From: Ovis canadensis
Taxonomy: Eukaryota; Chordata; Mammalia; Artiodactyla; Bovidae
DNA: 64,000 nt
Assembly (NCBI RefSeq): GCF_042477335.2
Contig: NC_091254.1
Location: forward strand, 90,919,501 to 90,983,500
Reading direction: 5' to 3'
Positions 1 through 11,462 of the stretch are shown piece by piece. Under the pieces are notes generated by a model that was not told where the DNA came from, searched no databases, and worked only from the letters and a program-made list of their open reading frames with translations. The translations under genes were made by a program, and so were the position numbers. Every line of letters begins with the position of its first letter. The stretch's first letter is position 1.

Positions 1-50
1 GCCCACACACACCTAGAAATGGAATTGCTAGAATCTATGGACCATCTACA

Positions 51-318
51 GAGAAGGCAATGACATCCCACTCCAGTATTCTTGCCTGGAAAATCCTATG
101 GACAGAGGAGCCTGGAAGGCTGCAGTCCATGGGGTCACTGAGGGTCGGACACGACTGAGTGGCTTCACTTTCACTTTTCACTTTCATGCATTGGAGAAGG
201 AAATGACAACCCACTCCAGTGTTCTTGCCTTGAGAATCCCTGGGACGGTGGAGCCTGGTGGGCTGCCGTCTATGGGGTCGCACAGAGTCGGACACGACTG
301 AAGTGACTTAGCAGCAGC
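51..318 (+). repeat. Bov-A2 SINE (dimer)
   Basis: Two Bov-A monomers, each opening with GAGAAGG and ending in CGGACACGACTGA, joined by a TTTCACTTTC linker, followed by an AGC tail. Near-matching flanks ATGGACCATCTA and ATGGATCATCTA look like target duplications with one mismatch. Confidence 0.9.
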
Positions 319-842
319 ATGGATCATCTAGGCTTAATTTTTTGAGGAAATGCTGTACTGTCACTAGATTTTATTGCTGCTTGATCACCTTCTCCTCACC
401 CTCCTAAGGAGCGTTTGATCCTTGCCTTCTTGATTCTCGAGCTGCTTGTGAAGTAGACGCAGGAGAATGAGTAGAGGGAAGAACTAAACGGTGGGAAGAA
501 AATGGAATGGGTTCCAAGCCACCTGGGGAAGCTCTAGGTGTTCTTTTGTGCTGGAGAAGAGTTCAGGGAGTGAGCAAGGGCAAGCAGAAACACAGCCGAG
601 AACTAGAAGGGTCTTTGTGAGAAAGAGAGAGGAGGTGAGTGGAGAGGCGCTGGGGCTGGAAGTGAGAAGCTGTGGAAGATGAAGCTTTTAAGAAGCATTT
701 GTGCTCTGGGGTGTGACCCGGAACTGCCCATTGTTCTCAGATCCACAGAAAGCTGGGAATTCCTTCAAAAGTTTCTCTTGATTGTTGGATTGGGTTCCTG
801 GCATTTGAGTCCCTGCAGAGACTGTCATAAGAAGCTCTGGGT
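319..842. other. Unassigned intergenic DNA
   Basis: No gene, splice-like exon or recognisable repeat seen; short open frames here have no family resemblance. Confidence 0.5.
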
Positions 843-1000
843 AGGAATTCCCTGGCAGTCCAGTGGTTAAGACTCTGTGCTTTCAATGCAAGGGACTGGA
901 GTTCGATCCCGTACGGAACTAAGTAATTACGAGTCCGACCCATGTAACTAAGGTCCCACATGCTACGTGATGTGGCCAAAAATGTATGTATAGAAAAAAA
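843..1000 (+). repeat. CHR-2-type tRNA-derived SINE
   Basis: Begins with the 'ttccctggcagtccagtggt' head, contains a GTTCGATCCC B-box and ends in an A-rich tail. Diverged. Confidence 0.75.
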
Positions 1001-1122
1001 GCCCCTGGGTACATGCAGATTACAGCTAAGCTGGCTAAAGTTTCTGATATTCTAATAGCAAAATCCCTACTACTTCAATAAATGAAAAAAGCGGAAAAAA
1101 CCCACAGAATGAAAGCCAGCAA

Positions 1123-1320
1123 AAGTGAAAGTCTCTCAGTCGTGTCCAACTCTTTTTGACCTCATGAACTGTAGCCTGCCAGGCTCCTCTGTCCATGGAA
1201 TTCTCCCAGCAAGAATACTGGAGTGGGTTGCCATTCTCTTCTCCAGGGGATCTTCCCGACCCAGGAATCAAACCCAGGTCTCCCCCTTGGCAGCCGGATT
1301 CTTTACTGAGCCACCTGGAA
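1123..1320 (-). repeat. Bov-tA SINE
   Basis: Reverse orientation: the Bov-A part comes first (AGTCGTGTCC ... CAAGAATACTGGAGTGGG) and the tRNA-Glu-like head last (TTCTTTACTGAGCCACCTGG). Confidence 0.9.
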
Positions 1321-1403
1321 TGAGAGACAAGGTTATTATAAAACATTAATTCTTTTTTTCTCAGTTCTTCAGGCTGTTAATAAAATAACTGTAGCTATGG
1401 GAG

Positions 1404-1530
1404 GAGAAGGCAATGGTGACCCACTCCAGTGTTCTTGCCTGGAGAATCCCAGGGACGGGGAAGCCTAGTGGGCTGCCGTCTATGGGGTCGCACAGAGTCG
1501 GACACGACTGAAGCGACTTAGCAGCAGCAT
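1404..1530 (+). repeat. Bov-A monomer (second half of Bov-A2)
   Basis: Single Bov-A unit with GAGAAGGCAATGG start and AGCAGCAGC tail, flanked by ATGGGAGGA on both sides (target duplication). Confidence 0.88.
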
Positions 1531-2121
1531 GGGAGGATTATTTTCATTGGCTGCAGCCCAGGCTTGCTCAGCTCTGGCTTTAACTGGAGTTGTGTGCTTG
1601 AATATTCATAAGCAGGAATCGCCAACTCACAAATCAGGATTATTTTCTATACAGGATACCCACTAGAAACAAAGTCACCATTTATTTGGAAAAAACAATA
1701 TGGTGTGTGGGATGGAATGAGGTTATGGTAACACAGTTTCCCTAACCCCAAGTTGGGCGGTATTCTGATGCACCATCTGAAAAGGCAAAATATTTTTAAG
1801 CAGTAGAGCCTTGTAAAACCAGCACATATGGCTGCCTTAGTTTTTGGTGCTAAAATAGGATTCCTTATGTCGAGGATGGAGGAAATCTCTCCCTCCATCC
1901 TTCTTGAGTTCTTGTGGCTGGACTAATAATAAACTTGACTGGACGGAGAGATTAACAGGAGAAAAAAACAATTTCATTTCAAGCCCATAGGAGATTATAA
2001 AATAACGCTTGGTGGGTGACCAAAACAGGCAATTTTAATATCTTTTTAGACAAAGCAACAATAAATTTGTGAAAATTTGACAGGATAAAGAAACTTTAGT
2101 TTGGGTGTTAAATGAATGAAT
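1531..2121. other. Unassigned intergenic DNA, possibly old LTR debris from about 1905
   Basis: No gene seen. The block from about 1905, continuing beyond the Bov-tA at 2122-2296 to about 2590, has the look of a diverged long-terminal-repeat element, but I cannot name a family. Confidence 0.35.
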
Positions 2122-2296
2122 GAAGTCTCTCAGTCATGTCTGACCCTTTGCAACCCCATGGATTGTAGCCCATGGAATTTTCCAGGCAAAAGTACAGGAG
2201 TGGTTGCCATTTCCTTCTCCAGGGGATCTTCCTGACCCAGGGATCAAGCTCGGGTCTCCCACATTGCAAGCAGAGACTTTACCTCTGAGCTGGCTT
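2122..2296 (-). repeat. Bov-tA SINE
   Basis: Reverse-orientation Bov-tA, from the CTCAGTCATGTCTGAC end to a tRNA-like head ending ACCTCTGAGCTGGCTT; a short internal deletion follows the TGTAGCCCATGG motif. Confidence 0.88.
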
Positions 2297-2765
2297 AATT
2301 AGTAAGAATTTAGGCAAGGTTTGGGCTTATAAATTGGTGAAGAGGTAACAAGGTCTTTGTTCATAAGCATCTTGGCCCTGAATTTTCATTTTTCTGATGA
2401 TAAAAATGTTTTTCTATTTTCTGTCCAAGGAGGGCACCTTTCACAAGGGAGATTTATTTCCCGCTTTCAGGGACCGGAGAGGAGAGTCAGAGTGTTCCTC
2501 TTGTGCTGGTTCTTTCTTAAATCATTTTGATTTGAAATAATCAACATGCCACTGAGGCATAGTTTGGGGTGGTCTGCCATGAGGCTCAGCACTTACTCTG
2601 GGATGATCTTTTCTGTAAATTAAACAGCATTACCCCAGAACATTCACAGGTTCCTTGATTTATCGATTCAGTTGCTTCCTAACAAGGTACAAAATCTCTT
2701 CAATACGTGTTTCAGGTCTCCCCTTTTGAGTCCGTCCTCTCCTACCACCTACCTGGCACCCATTC
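2297..2765. other. Unassigned intergenic DNA, possible LTR remnant
   Basis: Contains the continuation of the suspected LTR-like block around the preceding SINE; no coding signal. Confidence 0.3.
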
Positions 2766-3065
2766 TGAATTCCTTAGTTAACACTGTCCGTGCCATATTC
2801 TCCGTTCTTTGGCAGGTGTAGGTTCTTCTCTGGGGAATGCCCTTCACTGCCCTCGGCCCAGATGAACTCTGCTAATTCTTCTAGACTTTGCTTAGGCATC
2901 GTCTTCCAAGATAAAGACCTTTTCTACCACTTCTCACCCTTGTCTATTTGTCACGGTGCTCTCTCTCTGCCTCTGGGTTATCCCTGTGCACCTCCGTCAT
3001 AACAATGTATTTCACATCACGACTGTAAATGATGATTTCCTTCATGTCTTCCCAGGACAGAAAGC
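2766..3065 (+). repeat. L2 LINE 3' fragment
   Basis: Diverged copy of the L2 tail: 'CTTCACTGCC...GCCCAGATGAACTC' body followed by a stretch resembling the 'cttgtctatttgtcacggtg' segment and the 'cccaggacagaaagctgttt' end. Old, no open frame. Confidence 0.6.
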
Positions 3066-3076
3066 TGTTTGAGGTT

Positions 3077-3747
3077 GTATTAGTTCGCTAAGGCTGCCAT
3101 AACAAAATACCAAATACTGGTTGGCTTAAATGACAAGAATTAATTTCTCACAGTTTTGGAAGCTGAAAGTCCAAGGTCCAGGTAGGTACCAGCAGGGCTG
3201 GTTTCCTCTGAGCCTTCTCTTTTCAGCTGGTTAGGTGGCTGCCTCCTTGCCCCGTGTCATCACAGGGCCTTTCCTATGCACAAAAGCATCCTTGCTATCT
3301 CTTCCTTTTCTTATAAGGACACAGGTCATGCTGAAGCAGGGCTCCACCCTTATAACCTTGTTTAACTTCAATTACCTCTTTCTATGTCCTATCTCCAAAT
3401 ATTGTCACACTAGGGTTATGGCCGGAGAAGGCAATGGCACCCCACTCCGGTACTCTTGCCTGGAAACTCCCATGGATGGAGGAGCCTGGTAGGCTGCAGT
3501 CCATGGGGTCGCTGAGAGTTGGACATGACTTAGTGACTTCACTTTCACTTTTCACTTTCATGCATTGGAGAAGGAAATGGCAACCCACTCCACTGTTCTT
3601 GCCTGGAGACTCCCAGGGACGGGGGAGCCTGTTGGGCTGTCGTCTATGGGGTCGCACAGAGTTGGACACGATTGAAGCGACTTAGCAGCAGCAGCAGCAG
3701 GGTTATGGCTCCAACACATTAATTTTAAGGGGGACACAATTCCGTTG
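3077..3747 (-). repeat. MLT1A-type LTR (ERVL-MaLR), split by a Bov-A2
   Basis: Reverse complement of the MLT1A solo-LTR: GTATTAGTTCGCTAAGGCTG at the left, CTCACAGTTTTGGAAGCTG, then CTTATAAGGACACAGGTCAT, then CTATCTCCAAATATTGTCAC. After the inserted SINE it resumes with AACACATTAATTTTAAGGGG. No viral genes; it is a solo LTR. Confidence 0.85.
3422..3698 (+). repeat. Bov-A2 SINE nested in MLT1A
   Basis: Full dimer with (AGC)n tail. Perfect 10-bp target duplication AGGGTTATGG at 3412-3421 and 3699-3708. Confidence 0.95.
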
Positions 3748-3972
3748 GAGATTCCCTGGTGCTCAGATGGTAAAGAATCTGCCTGCAATGCAGGAAACCA
3801 GGATTCGATCTCTGAGTCCAGAAGATCCACTGGAGGAGGAAATGGCAGTCCACTCCAATATTCTTGCCTGGAGAATCCCATGGACAGAGGAGCTTTGGTG
3901 GACTACGGTCAGTGGGGTCTCAAAGAGTCAGACACGACTGAGCAACTCACAGCTTCAGTTTCAGTTCAGTTA
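3748..3972 (+). repeat. Bov-tA2 SINE
   Basis: tRNA-like head 'attccctggtgctcagatgg' then Bov-A part ending CAGACACGACTGAGCAACTC, with a short (TTCAG)n tail. Confidence 0.93.
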
Positions 3973-4505
3973 ATGACAGAGGACAAGGATCATTTGTTAC
4001 AATAATTCATATCTCTATGTCCTATCGAAGTGCTTGGTACTCAGTAAACAATGAACAAATATGTATTAAAGAATCAAATAACAAATGGGAGAATAAACGA
4101 ATAAAATTATAGAAAACTGCTCTCATTGTCAAAGACTTAAGATACTCAGAGTTGGCAAATGAAGCTGTAGTAAAGAATATGATCAGAGAGAAAAGGAGTC
4201 TGCAGAGAAATAAAAATAAAAGAAAAATGCTGCAAAGTGGTTGGGAAATATTGCCTGCCTTTTTTTTTTTTTTTTTGGTTCTTACATAGAATATCTCCAA
4301 GCAAGTTCTTTTAGAGCAAAATCTTTTTTTTTAAAGAAAATATCCTTATAAAGAATGGATAATTATTTTTAAAAAAGAAAGAAAAACATTAGTCAGATGA
4401 TGTTGATGATGGGCTGGTTATTATTTCTGAACATCCCAAACAAAAATTATTATTCTAATGAAGAGCTATCCTGTCAACATATCTCTTTCTGTTAAAGCTT
4501 AGCAC
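3973..4505. other. Unassigned intergenic DNA with T- and A-rich runs
   Basis: A T-run at 4260-4276 and A-rich stretches at 4330-4390. The first 100 bases faintly resemble an L2 or MIR tail (TGCTTGGTACTCAGTAAACA). No gene. Confidence 0.4.
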
Positions 4506-4625
4506 GGGACTTCCCTGGAGGTCTAGCGGTTAAGGCTCTGGGCTTCCGCTGCAGAGTGTGTGAGTTCGATCCCTGGTCAAGGAACTAATATTGCAGACAC
4601 CAGGCGACACAACCAAAAAGAAACC
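4506..4625 (+). repeat. CHR-2-type tRNA-derived SINE
   Basis: Head 'gggacttccctggaggtcta', B-box GTTCGATCCC, A-rich end. Confidence 0.82.
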
Positions 4626-4983
4626 CTAAATACACAGTTTTTTAAAATCTAATTTAAAAATTGAGGAATAATAGAGGGATATGGTGTGATGGGAAAGATG
4701 ATGAAATTCAGGATGTACTGAACCTGAAAGAGATGAGTCTATGATATACAGAAGGGCATTTACAGTGTCAAAAATTGAAGGGGAATGAGGCTGCTGGATT
4801 TACTCATAATACGTTAAAAATCACTGATGCACATCCTCCAGAACTGCTAAAGTGAAAAAGATTTTTAAAATGATCAAATGTTGATGAGGATAGGAGCAAC
4901 AAGAATGGGTGCATACTGCTAGAAGGGGTGTGAATTGGTATGACCGCTCTGTACATTCTTTGGCTGTATCTATCACATTAACA
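4626..4983. other. Unassigned intergenic DNA
   Basis: AT-rich; no gene or recognised repeat. The phrase around 4820-4920 resembles L1 3' debris but is too short to call. Confidence 0.35.
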
Positions 4984-5256
4984 CTGCTGCTGCTGCTGCT
5001 GCTAAGTTGCTTCAGTCGTGTCCAACTCTGTGCAGCCCCAAAGATGGCAGCCCATCAGGCTCTGCTGTCCCTGGGATTCTCCAGGCAAGAACACTGGAGT
5101 GGGTGCCATTTCCTTCTCCATACATGCACGTATGCTAAGTTGCTTCAGTCGTGTACAACTCCGTGCTGCCCCATGGACAGCAGCCCACCAGGCTCCTCTG
5201 TCCATGGAATTCTCCAGGCAAGAGCACTGGAGCGGGTTGCCATTTCCTCCTTCACA
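4984..5256 (-). repeat. Bov-A2 SINE (dimer)
   Basis: Reverse orientation, starting with (CTG)5, two Bov-A units, with CACATTAACAC and CACATTAATAC as near-perfect flanking duplications. Confidence 0.92.
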
Positions 5257-8056
5257 CATTAATACTAAAGATATGCATAGTCAGCAGCCCCCCAATGCCA
5301 CCTCTAGATATATATTCAGTAGAAAGGTGTACACGTGTTTACTGAAAGATTCCACAGCAGTCATCCTCATAGTTCCATAAATAGGAATTCACGTCTAGAT
5401 CCCATCAACACCAAGAGGCCCACGACATCTGGTCCAACAATTTAGTGCCAAAAAATAATAATAACAATAATAAGGGATTTTAAAAAGATGGATGATTCTA
5501 AGTGAAAGATCCCTATGTCCCTAGAGAGTTATAGCCAGAATGGTTTTCTTAATCCAGAAGCCAGGTCCCTCATTTCTAAATAGACAGTCAGATACGTTCT
5601 TTTCATTTTTTTAAAAGTAAATTTGAAGCATCACCTTTTTACTAATGGAACCATAGAATCGAGGCTCATTTTACCCCTTGGGTTATTAGCCCCAACCAGC
5701 GTTTCACACAGAGCTGGATTTTTAGCCACACATAACCCTTCCATCACCATCACCATCATCATCATCGTCTGTTGCGTCTACCCCAATTTCTTACATTACA
5801 CACTTTCAGGATCATTACCCCAAATTGGAGAATTTCAGGCAGAATCATCTGCGAAAATATCCGAGGTAAAAATATGCCATTACAGGCTGTTGATGTCACA
5901 CCGAGGCCTTGCTTGCTACTTTTCTGCTCATTTTATTGCACTTAACCCACTCGAAAAGGAACTGAACTATAATCAACAGCAATTTATCTGTGCTAATGGA
6001 GGATGGGAGAGGCACTGGTAATATAAGGTGGCAAGTAATGAGAGAGACATAGAGGAAAAAAACAACATGGGCCCACATGCTTTTCAGATATTATACATAC
6101 TATAAATACCTGCCATAATAACTTTGTATTCAGCTGGGGTGGCCTGTGGCCTGGGAGGGGGAGGTGAGATTACCACCTTGTATATTGTGGTCATTGGCCG
6201 AAATAGGGAGGGCTGTACAGCAAGCCAGAAAATTGAGAGCTGCTTTTCAGCCAATGACCATGGACAACAGGTGGCTGTTTGTGAGCCAGGTTTATATATC
6301 ATGTCCCATTTTTCCATTAAAAAAAATTGCCAGACTAGTTTTATTCTGTAACTGGTTTTTCAGTGAATCGCCTCAAAGTGGACCTTACTTCCTGGTGAAC
6401 TCCAGGGAAAATTCGAATTCAGTATGGCCCTCAAGTTCACGCCTGTAGAAATGGACATGAAGCTTGGCATGTGCCAGTCTGATGAAGGAACCTTGATCTT
6501 GGCTGCCCTTGAAGGATGCCCGTGGGGCGGGCTGCGAGGCGGGGTTTGGCTGTCTGTGGATAAAACACAGCATTCTTTGCATCTGGACGTCCTATTTCCG
6601 TGGGAAGGCATAGATCATTTTGCTAGACTTTGTGGACAAGTCAAAATAAATCAAGATCTGATTTAGAACCAAAATCTCAATTACTTTTTTCATCAGATTT
6701 GCTCGGGCTATACATATATAAATGGGAAAAAAGGCAGACACAGAATGTCAAGCAAACAAACCTTTTCTTTTTTTGTACTGTAACTGTAGCTCAAAAAAAT
6801 CAGCTTTATAAGAGCGTATGGTCTTAATGACTCAGAAAGGGAGGCAAAGCTGATCACTTTTCACAATGTTCACCTTTCTAAAATGTCATTTCCTCCCTCA
6901 TCCTTAACTGTCACGTATGGTGCCATGTTGACCCATGACACGCCCTTCACCCTTGAAAGGTCATTCTCCAGAGTCACAGTTTCTTAATATTTGTTAGGTT
7001 AAGTGCCGCCTTCCAACACCCAGTTATTACCGCAGCCAATTAACTAGTTCACTGGCTCATGAAACTGCAACACTTCTAGAAGCAATAAAATTAAAGCACA
7101 GAGTTCTTTTTAAAGGCAGAGAAATTTGGCAGGACTTTCTGTTGTTGCTGTCAGTGTTGTGAGCTGCCCTTCATGTTTGAGAAGCTTGAGCTGTAAAGAG
7201 TTGACTACATCCTTTGATGTATGAAGAATCCAATTTAGAGCTTAGCCTGTGCACGTTTTCTAGAAACTAAGCCAGGTGTTTGGATAGGGGAGTGGTATTT
7301 GCAAGGAGGTCTTCACAGCAGAGATGTTTGGCCCTAATAAATGAGGCAGAAACTGGTTAGCTCTTAATCAAACCCATTCTCTTTCCTCTGAGCTGAGAGT
7401 TAGTTCACATTTTCCTTGCAGTGAGGTAGGTGTATTCACATAATTGAGATGTAGCTGATAGAATGTGCTAGAAATCATGTTCATACCTGTGCAGCTGGCT
7501 CCACAGTTTTTCTCTTCTGACTTGATGCAGGCAAATGTGGTAACTGAGAACTTGGTGTTGAAAATGACGGATCCATAAGGTCCCTGAGTCACCTCTTGGT
7601 GGCAAAATGCCCACAGGTCAGGAATAAGCTTTACTGAGAAAAATAAACATATGTTCTCTGGAGCCATGAGATTCAGGGTTTTGTGTTACATCCTTAATTC
7701 TTCCTTAGCCAAAACTCTAAACCAGCATATGCCTGAGTTTAATGCGTATTGACATTTCAACTCACTGTGACAAGCAAGTTTAGACTCACCTTTGTTAAAA
7801 CAAATAAAAGCCTGTGCATTTGCAGGAGTTATCTATTCCAAATCCTTGCAAGTCAATAGTTTCTTGACCGTCAGTTATTATTGGTGATTAGAAGGCCTCT
7901 GTGTGCAAAGCTCTCTTGAAGGCGTTGGGTAGGGACACTGGTCATAGACTAAACACAATGCCCAAGGAACAAAGGAAAACAAAGATAAATGAAAAAAGCA
8001 TGTAGACCTTGGAGGCTGGCCACTAAAAAAAATACCCACAACCGAGGAAGTTGTAA
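5257..8056. other. 2.8 kb of intergenic DNA without a recognised gene
   Basis: Contains small (AAT)n near 5453-5472 and a (CAT)n run near 5741. Open frames (for example 6424-6666 on plus, 7368-7667 on minus) have no family I recognise and no splice context. It is the longest stretch left free of young SINEs in the intergenic part. Confidence 0.5.
5740..5768 (+). repeat. (CAT)n short tandem repeat
   Basis: Imperfect CATCAC/ATC run of about 28 bp. Confidence 0.8.
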
Positions 8057-8254
8057 CGTGAAGTGAAAGTCGCTCAGTTGTGTCCGACTCTTTGCAACCC
8101 CATGGACTTATACAGTCCATTGAATTCTCTAGACCAGAATACTGGAGTGGGTAGCCTTTCCCTTCTCCAGGGGATCTTCCCAAGCCAGGGATCAAACCCA
8201 GATCTCCCACATTGTGGGCGGGTTCTTTACCAGCTGAGCCACAAGGGAAGACCC
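8057..8254 (-). repeat. Bov-tA SINE
   Basis: Reverse orientation, GAAAGTCGCTCAGTTGTGTC to the head end TTTACCAGCTGAGCCACAAG. Confidence 0.93.
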
Positions 8255-9050
8255 TAAAAAGTTGAGTTAGGCTTTATTGGCGGGAATGTTAGGACTTGAG
8301 TCTGGGAGACAGTATCTCAGCGAACCTGGAGAGAGCTGACTCGAAGGAGGCAGGGGAGGAGCCAGACTATAAACAAGTTTGCAGTGAGGGGTAGGTAATC
8401 TGAATATTATAAGATCACTGTTAATTAAGAGAAAACTAAATCTCTCACATAGGAGATTTAGCAATCTTCTATGTATGGAAAGCTGCAAGCATTTGGGCTT
8501 GATGAAATCACTTCTTTCATATGCATCTAGCTGTGTGGGGCCTATCCTGCTTTCTTTATTGTTCACATATTAATTCCTTGTTTAACATAAGAGATGGTGA
8601 ATGTGGTGGATGGCTACCTCTCACATCCCGCCCCACCCCCACCCTCCGCCCCAGCTCCTGGGTGTTTACGGGGGAGGAATTTAGCTGATGGCTTCCAAAT
8701 GGCAGACTTTGTTTCACCTGGGCTCAGAAATCTGTATTTGGAAAAGGTTCGTTTACTGGTAGAGTGTAGAGCAGAAAACATTTTATTTCACAAGGCTAAT
8801 CCTCAGAGCTCAAACAATTGTTACAGGAGGGTCTGGGGAATGTTGAGACTTGCCAAAGCCACTCTGAGAACCAGGAGCCAAACTGAGACGAGGAACCAGT
8901 GTTTGAATTCATAGAGCTGAACTGACAGGTTTCCTTCTGAGGCTGCCTCAGGCCCAGGGAACAGAGACGTGGGTTATGGTTACAGGCAAAGTGACAGTGC
9001 TTCCCACCCAATCCAGGAGGTCCTTTGAGGTCTTTTCATTAGGCTCCTGA
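8255..9050 (-). repeat. Ruminant ERV LTR-like block, antisense
   Basis: Starts with GGCTTTATTGGCGG, which read on the minus strand carries an AATAAA-type signal, followed by a body I associate with bovine ERV LTRs. No viral reading frame is intact. Exact family and right border are uncertain. Confidence 0.5.
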
Positions 9051-9059
9051 GATATACCT

Positions 9060-9780
9060 TAGACCTTTCAGTTTCTTTTTGTGGAAATAAAAACCAACCA
9101 CATGAGAAAAATGGGCTATTTGTTCTGAGCTTGCTGTAGCAAGGGAGGTAGCCACATCCCTTGCCTCTGGCAGAGACTCAAGAGCAGGTCCGGAGTGGGA
9201 GAGCCTCAGAGAGGAAACAGGGAAGGCCTCTCCCTGATTGGAGGCTGCTGGCCAGGGGGCGGGCCAACCAGGAGTGTGGCTCCTCTATGATTGGTCAGGA
9301 TGCATAGTTGGCTTTCTCTGATTGGTACTAAGGTGGAAGTAGGGAGTGAAAATTAGGGAAACTATAAGTTGTTAATCAAGAGCTGGCCATTCGGGGCAGA
9401 TTGTTACACGAATTATTGCCCTGGATTGTCGGTAGAGATGGCAACCTGGCTTCTGCAAGTCTGTGACAGCAGGCTGACTTCCTGGGTTACTTACTGTAGA
9501 TAGGCAGTTGGCTTCCCATCAGCTTACTGCTTGTGGTGGGTCAGAGTTCGTCTGTACATTATGGTTTGGTCATGATCCCTTTGTCTATTCAATCTCTATT
9601 TTTACAATGACTTTTTCTAAACAGACCACTTTCTTGAGGTGGTCTTCCTTCCTTCTACTATCTTATTTAAAGGCCTCCCTCTCTCCTCACCATAAACTTG
9701 TCCCTGGGGGTGGGTACCCTCCCTCAAAATCTTCCCTCCCTGGAAGCTAGACCCTTTGTCCCCTAGGACACCTTTTTGAT
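9060..9780. other. LTR-like region with three ATTGG (inverted CCAAT) boxes
   Basis: ATTGG occurs at 9237-9241, 9290-9294 and 9321-9325, with a GGGGGCGGGCC GC-box between the first two. This promoter-like composition fits a retroviral LTR U3 region. Family not identified. Confidence 0.4.
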
Positions 9781-9980
9781 GGAAACTTGGAGGTAAAATT
9801 TATCTCTACAGTTTGGCCCCTTGAAAGTCTTAATCACATCAGTCCTCAAAATCTTTTTCTTATTTCTGTTTCTCTGAGGGGATGTAGCCTTCTTGTGCAA
9901 ACTATCCCATCGGTGGCAACTTACTTTTGGCTGGCCAGGCAGAATAGGCCTCTCATTGTGTGTGCGTTAAGTTGCTTTTG

Positions 9981-10292
9981 GGCTTCCCTGATAGCTCAGT
10001 TGGTACAGAATCCACCTGCAATGCAGGAGACCCCAGGTCAATTCCTGGGTCAGGAAGATCTGCTGGAGAAGGGATAGGCTACCCACTCCAGTATTCTTGG
10101 GCTTCCCTTGTGGCTCAGCTGGTAAAGAATCCATCTGCAATGCAAGAAACCTGGGTTCTATCCCTGGATTGGGAAGATTCCTTGGAGAAGGGAAAGGCTA
10201 CACACTCCAGTATGCTGGCCTGGAGAATTCCATGAACTGTATAGTCCATGGGGTCACAAAGAGTCAGACATGACTGAGCAACTTTCACTTTC
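9981..10292 (+). repeat. Composite Bov-tA SINE with duplicated tRNA head
   Basis: A tRNA-like head and part of Bov-A run to CAGTATTCTTG; a second full head starts at once (GGCTTCCCTTGTGGCTCAGC), followed by a complete Bov-A ending GACATGACTGAGCAAC. The same joint occurs in the element at 53168-53484. Confidence 0.92.
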
Positions 10293-10298
10293 ATTTTC

Positions 10299-10506
10299 TC
10301 TAAGTCGCTTCAGTTGCGTCTGACTCTTTGCAATCCCGTGAACTGTAGCTCATCGGCTTCCTCTGTCCATGGGATTTTCCAGGCAAGAATGCTGGAGTGG
10401 ATTGCCATGTCCTCCTCCAGGGGACCTTCCCAACCCAGGGATCAAATCTCTTGGGTCTACTGTATTGGCAGGTGGGTTCTTTACCATTAGTGACACCTGG
10501 GAAGCC
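10299..10506 (-). repeat. Bov-tA SINE
   Basis: Reverse copy only a few bases after the composite element, giving two Bov-tA copies in opposite orientation. Confidence 0.92.
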
Positions 10507-11257
10507 CCAGGTCTCTCATTATATTGAATTAAAAAAAAGAATTAAGATTAAAAAACTCTGCAAACAACTGAGAAAAACTATTTGATATGTATATATTTGT
10601 GCATATTTTTCTTTTTGAGCTTATTGATTTATTCTGCTTTTAAATCAGAAAAGAATCTGGTCAAAAGAAGAAAATAAAATACATTTCTTCTCATGCCCCA
10701 CTTTCAGCTGTTTTAGGCTGATGGCAGACCCCACACACCCAATCTCAGTATTCTATGCGTTTAAAAGAGCCTCAAGTATCAACTCTTTGGAAGCCCAGTG
10801 TCTTTAAATTTGAAAAATAGGCAGGCAGGGCAGGATGCCATGATTTCAGCTCCCTGGGACTCATTTCAGGAGCTCGATTAACCCTTCGGTTGGGCTCAAC
10901 AAGGGGAAGCTGAAGTGTCTGCTTAGGGGAAGAAGTAGGGGGCATTCAAATGAGGGCTGTCGCCATTTGAAAATGTCTCATCGCAGGACCTTCATAGCTG
11001 CAGCACCAACTTGAAGCCTGTTTGCTCACAAATGGCCCCTCGAGCAGTCTTAGGGCTGTGTGTCTGAGCCGGGGAGTCTTTGTTTGAGAAAGTGCTTTCC
11101 ACTGGGAGGAGGGAATGTGAAGTGAGGGAGCCCTCTTTTGGAGGAGGAAAGCTAAGGAGAAAAGTCAGAGCCTGGGGAAGACAGCAGACCAGAGATGGGA
11201 AAGAATAAGCAAGCTTAGGACTCTCAGGTCATCTTTATGGGCAGGTAGGTACTCAGG
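10507..11257. other. Unassigned intergenic DNA
   Basis: No gene and no repeat that I can name. Confidence 0.45.
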
Positions 11258-11462
11258 AGGGGATTCCCTGGTGGCTCAGAGGGAAAGAATCCACCTGCCA
11301 ATGCAGGAGACCTGGCTTTGATCTCTAGGTCAGGAAGATCCTCTGAAGGAGGGCATGGCAACCCTCTCCAGTATTCTTTCATGGAGAATCTCATGGACAG
11401 AGTAACCTGGTGGGCTACAGTCCATAGGATCGTTGAGTCAGACATGACTGAAGTGACTTAGC
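11258..11462 (+). repeat. Bov-tA SINE
   Basis: Head 'gattccctggtggctcagag' to GACATGACTGAAGTGACTTA. Confidence 0.93.

Noticed and set aside
8255-9780. An intact endogenous retrovirus
   Set aside because: Only LTR-like non-coding blocks are seen; no gag, pol or env frame is present in the window.
9981-10292. tRNA genes
   Set aside because: B-box-like GGTTCGATCCC motifs are everywhere, but they belong to tRNA-derived SINE heads lacking a foldable, intact tRNA.
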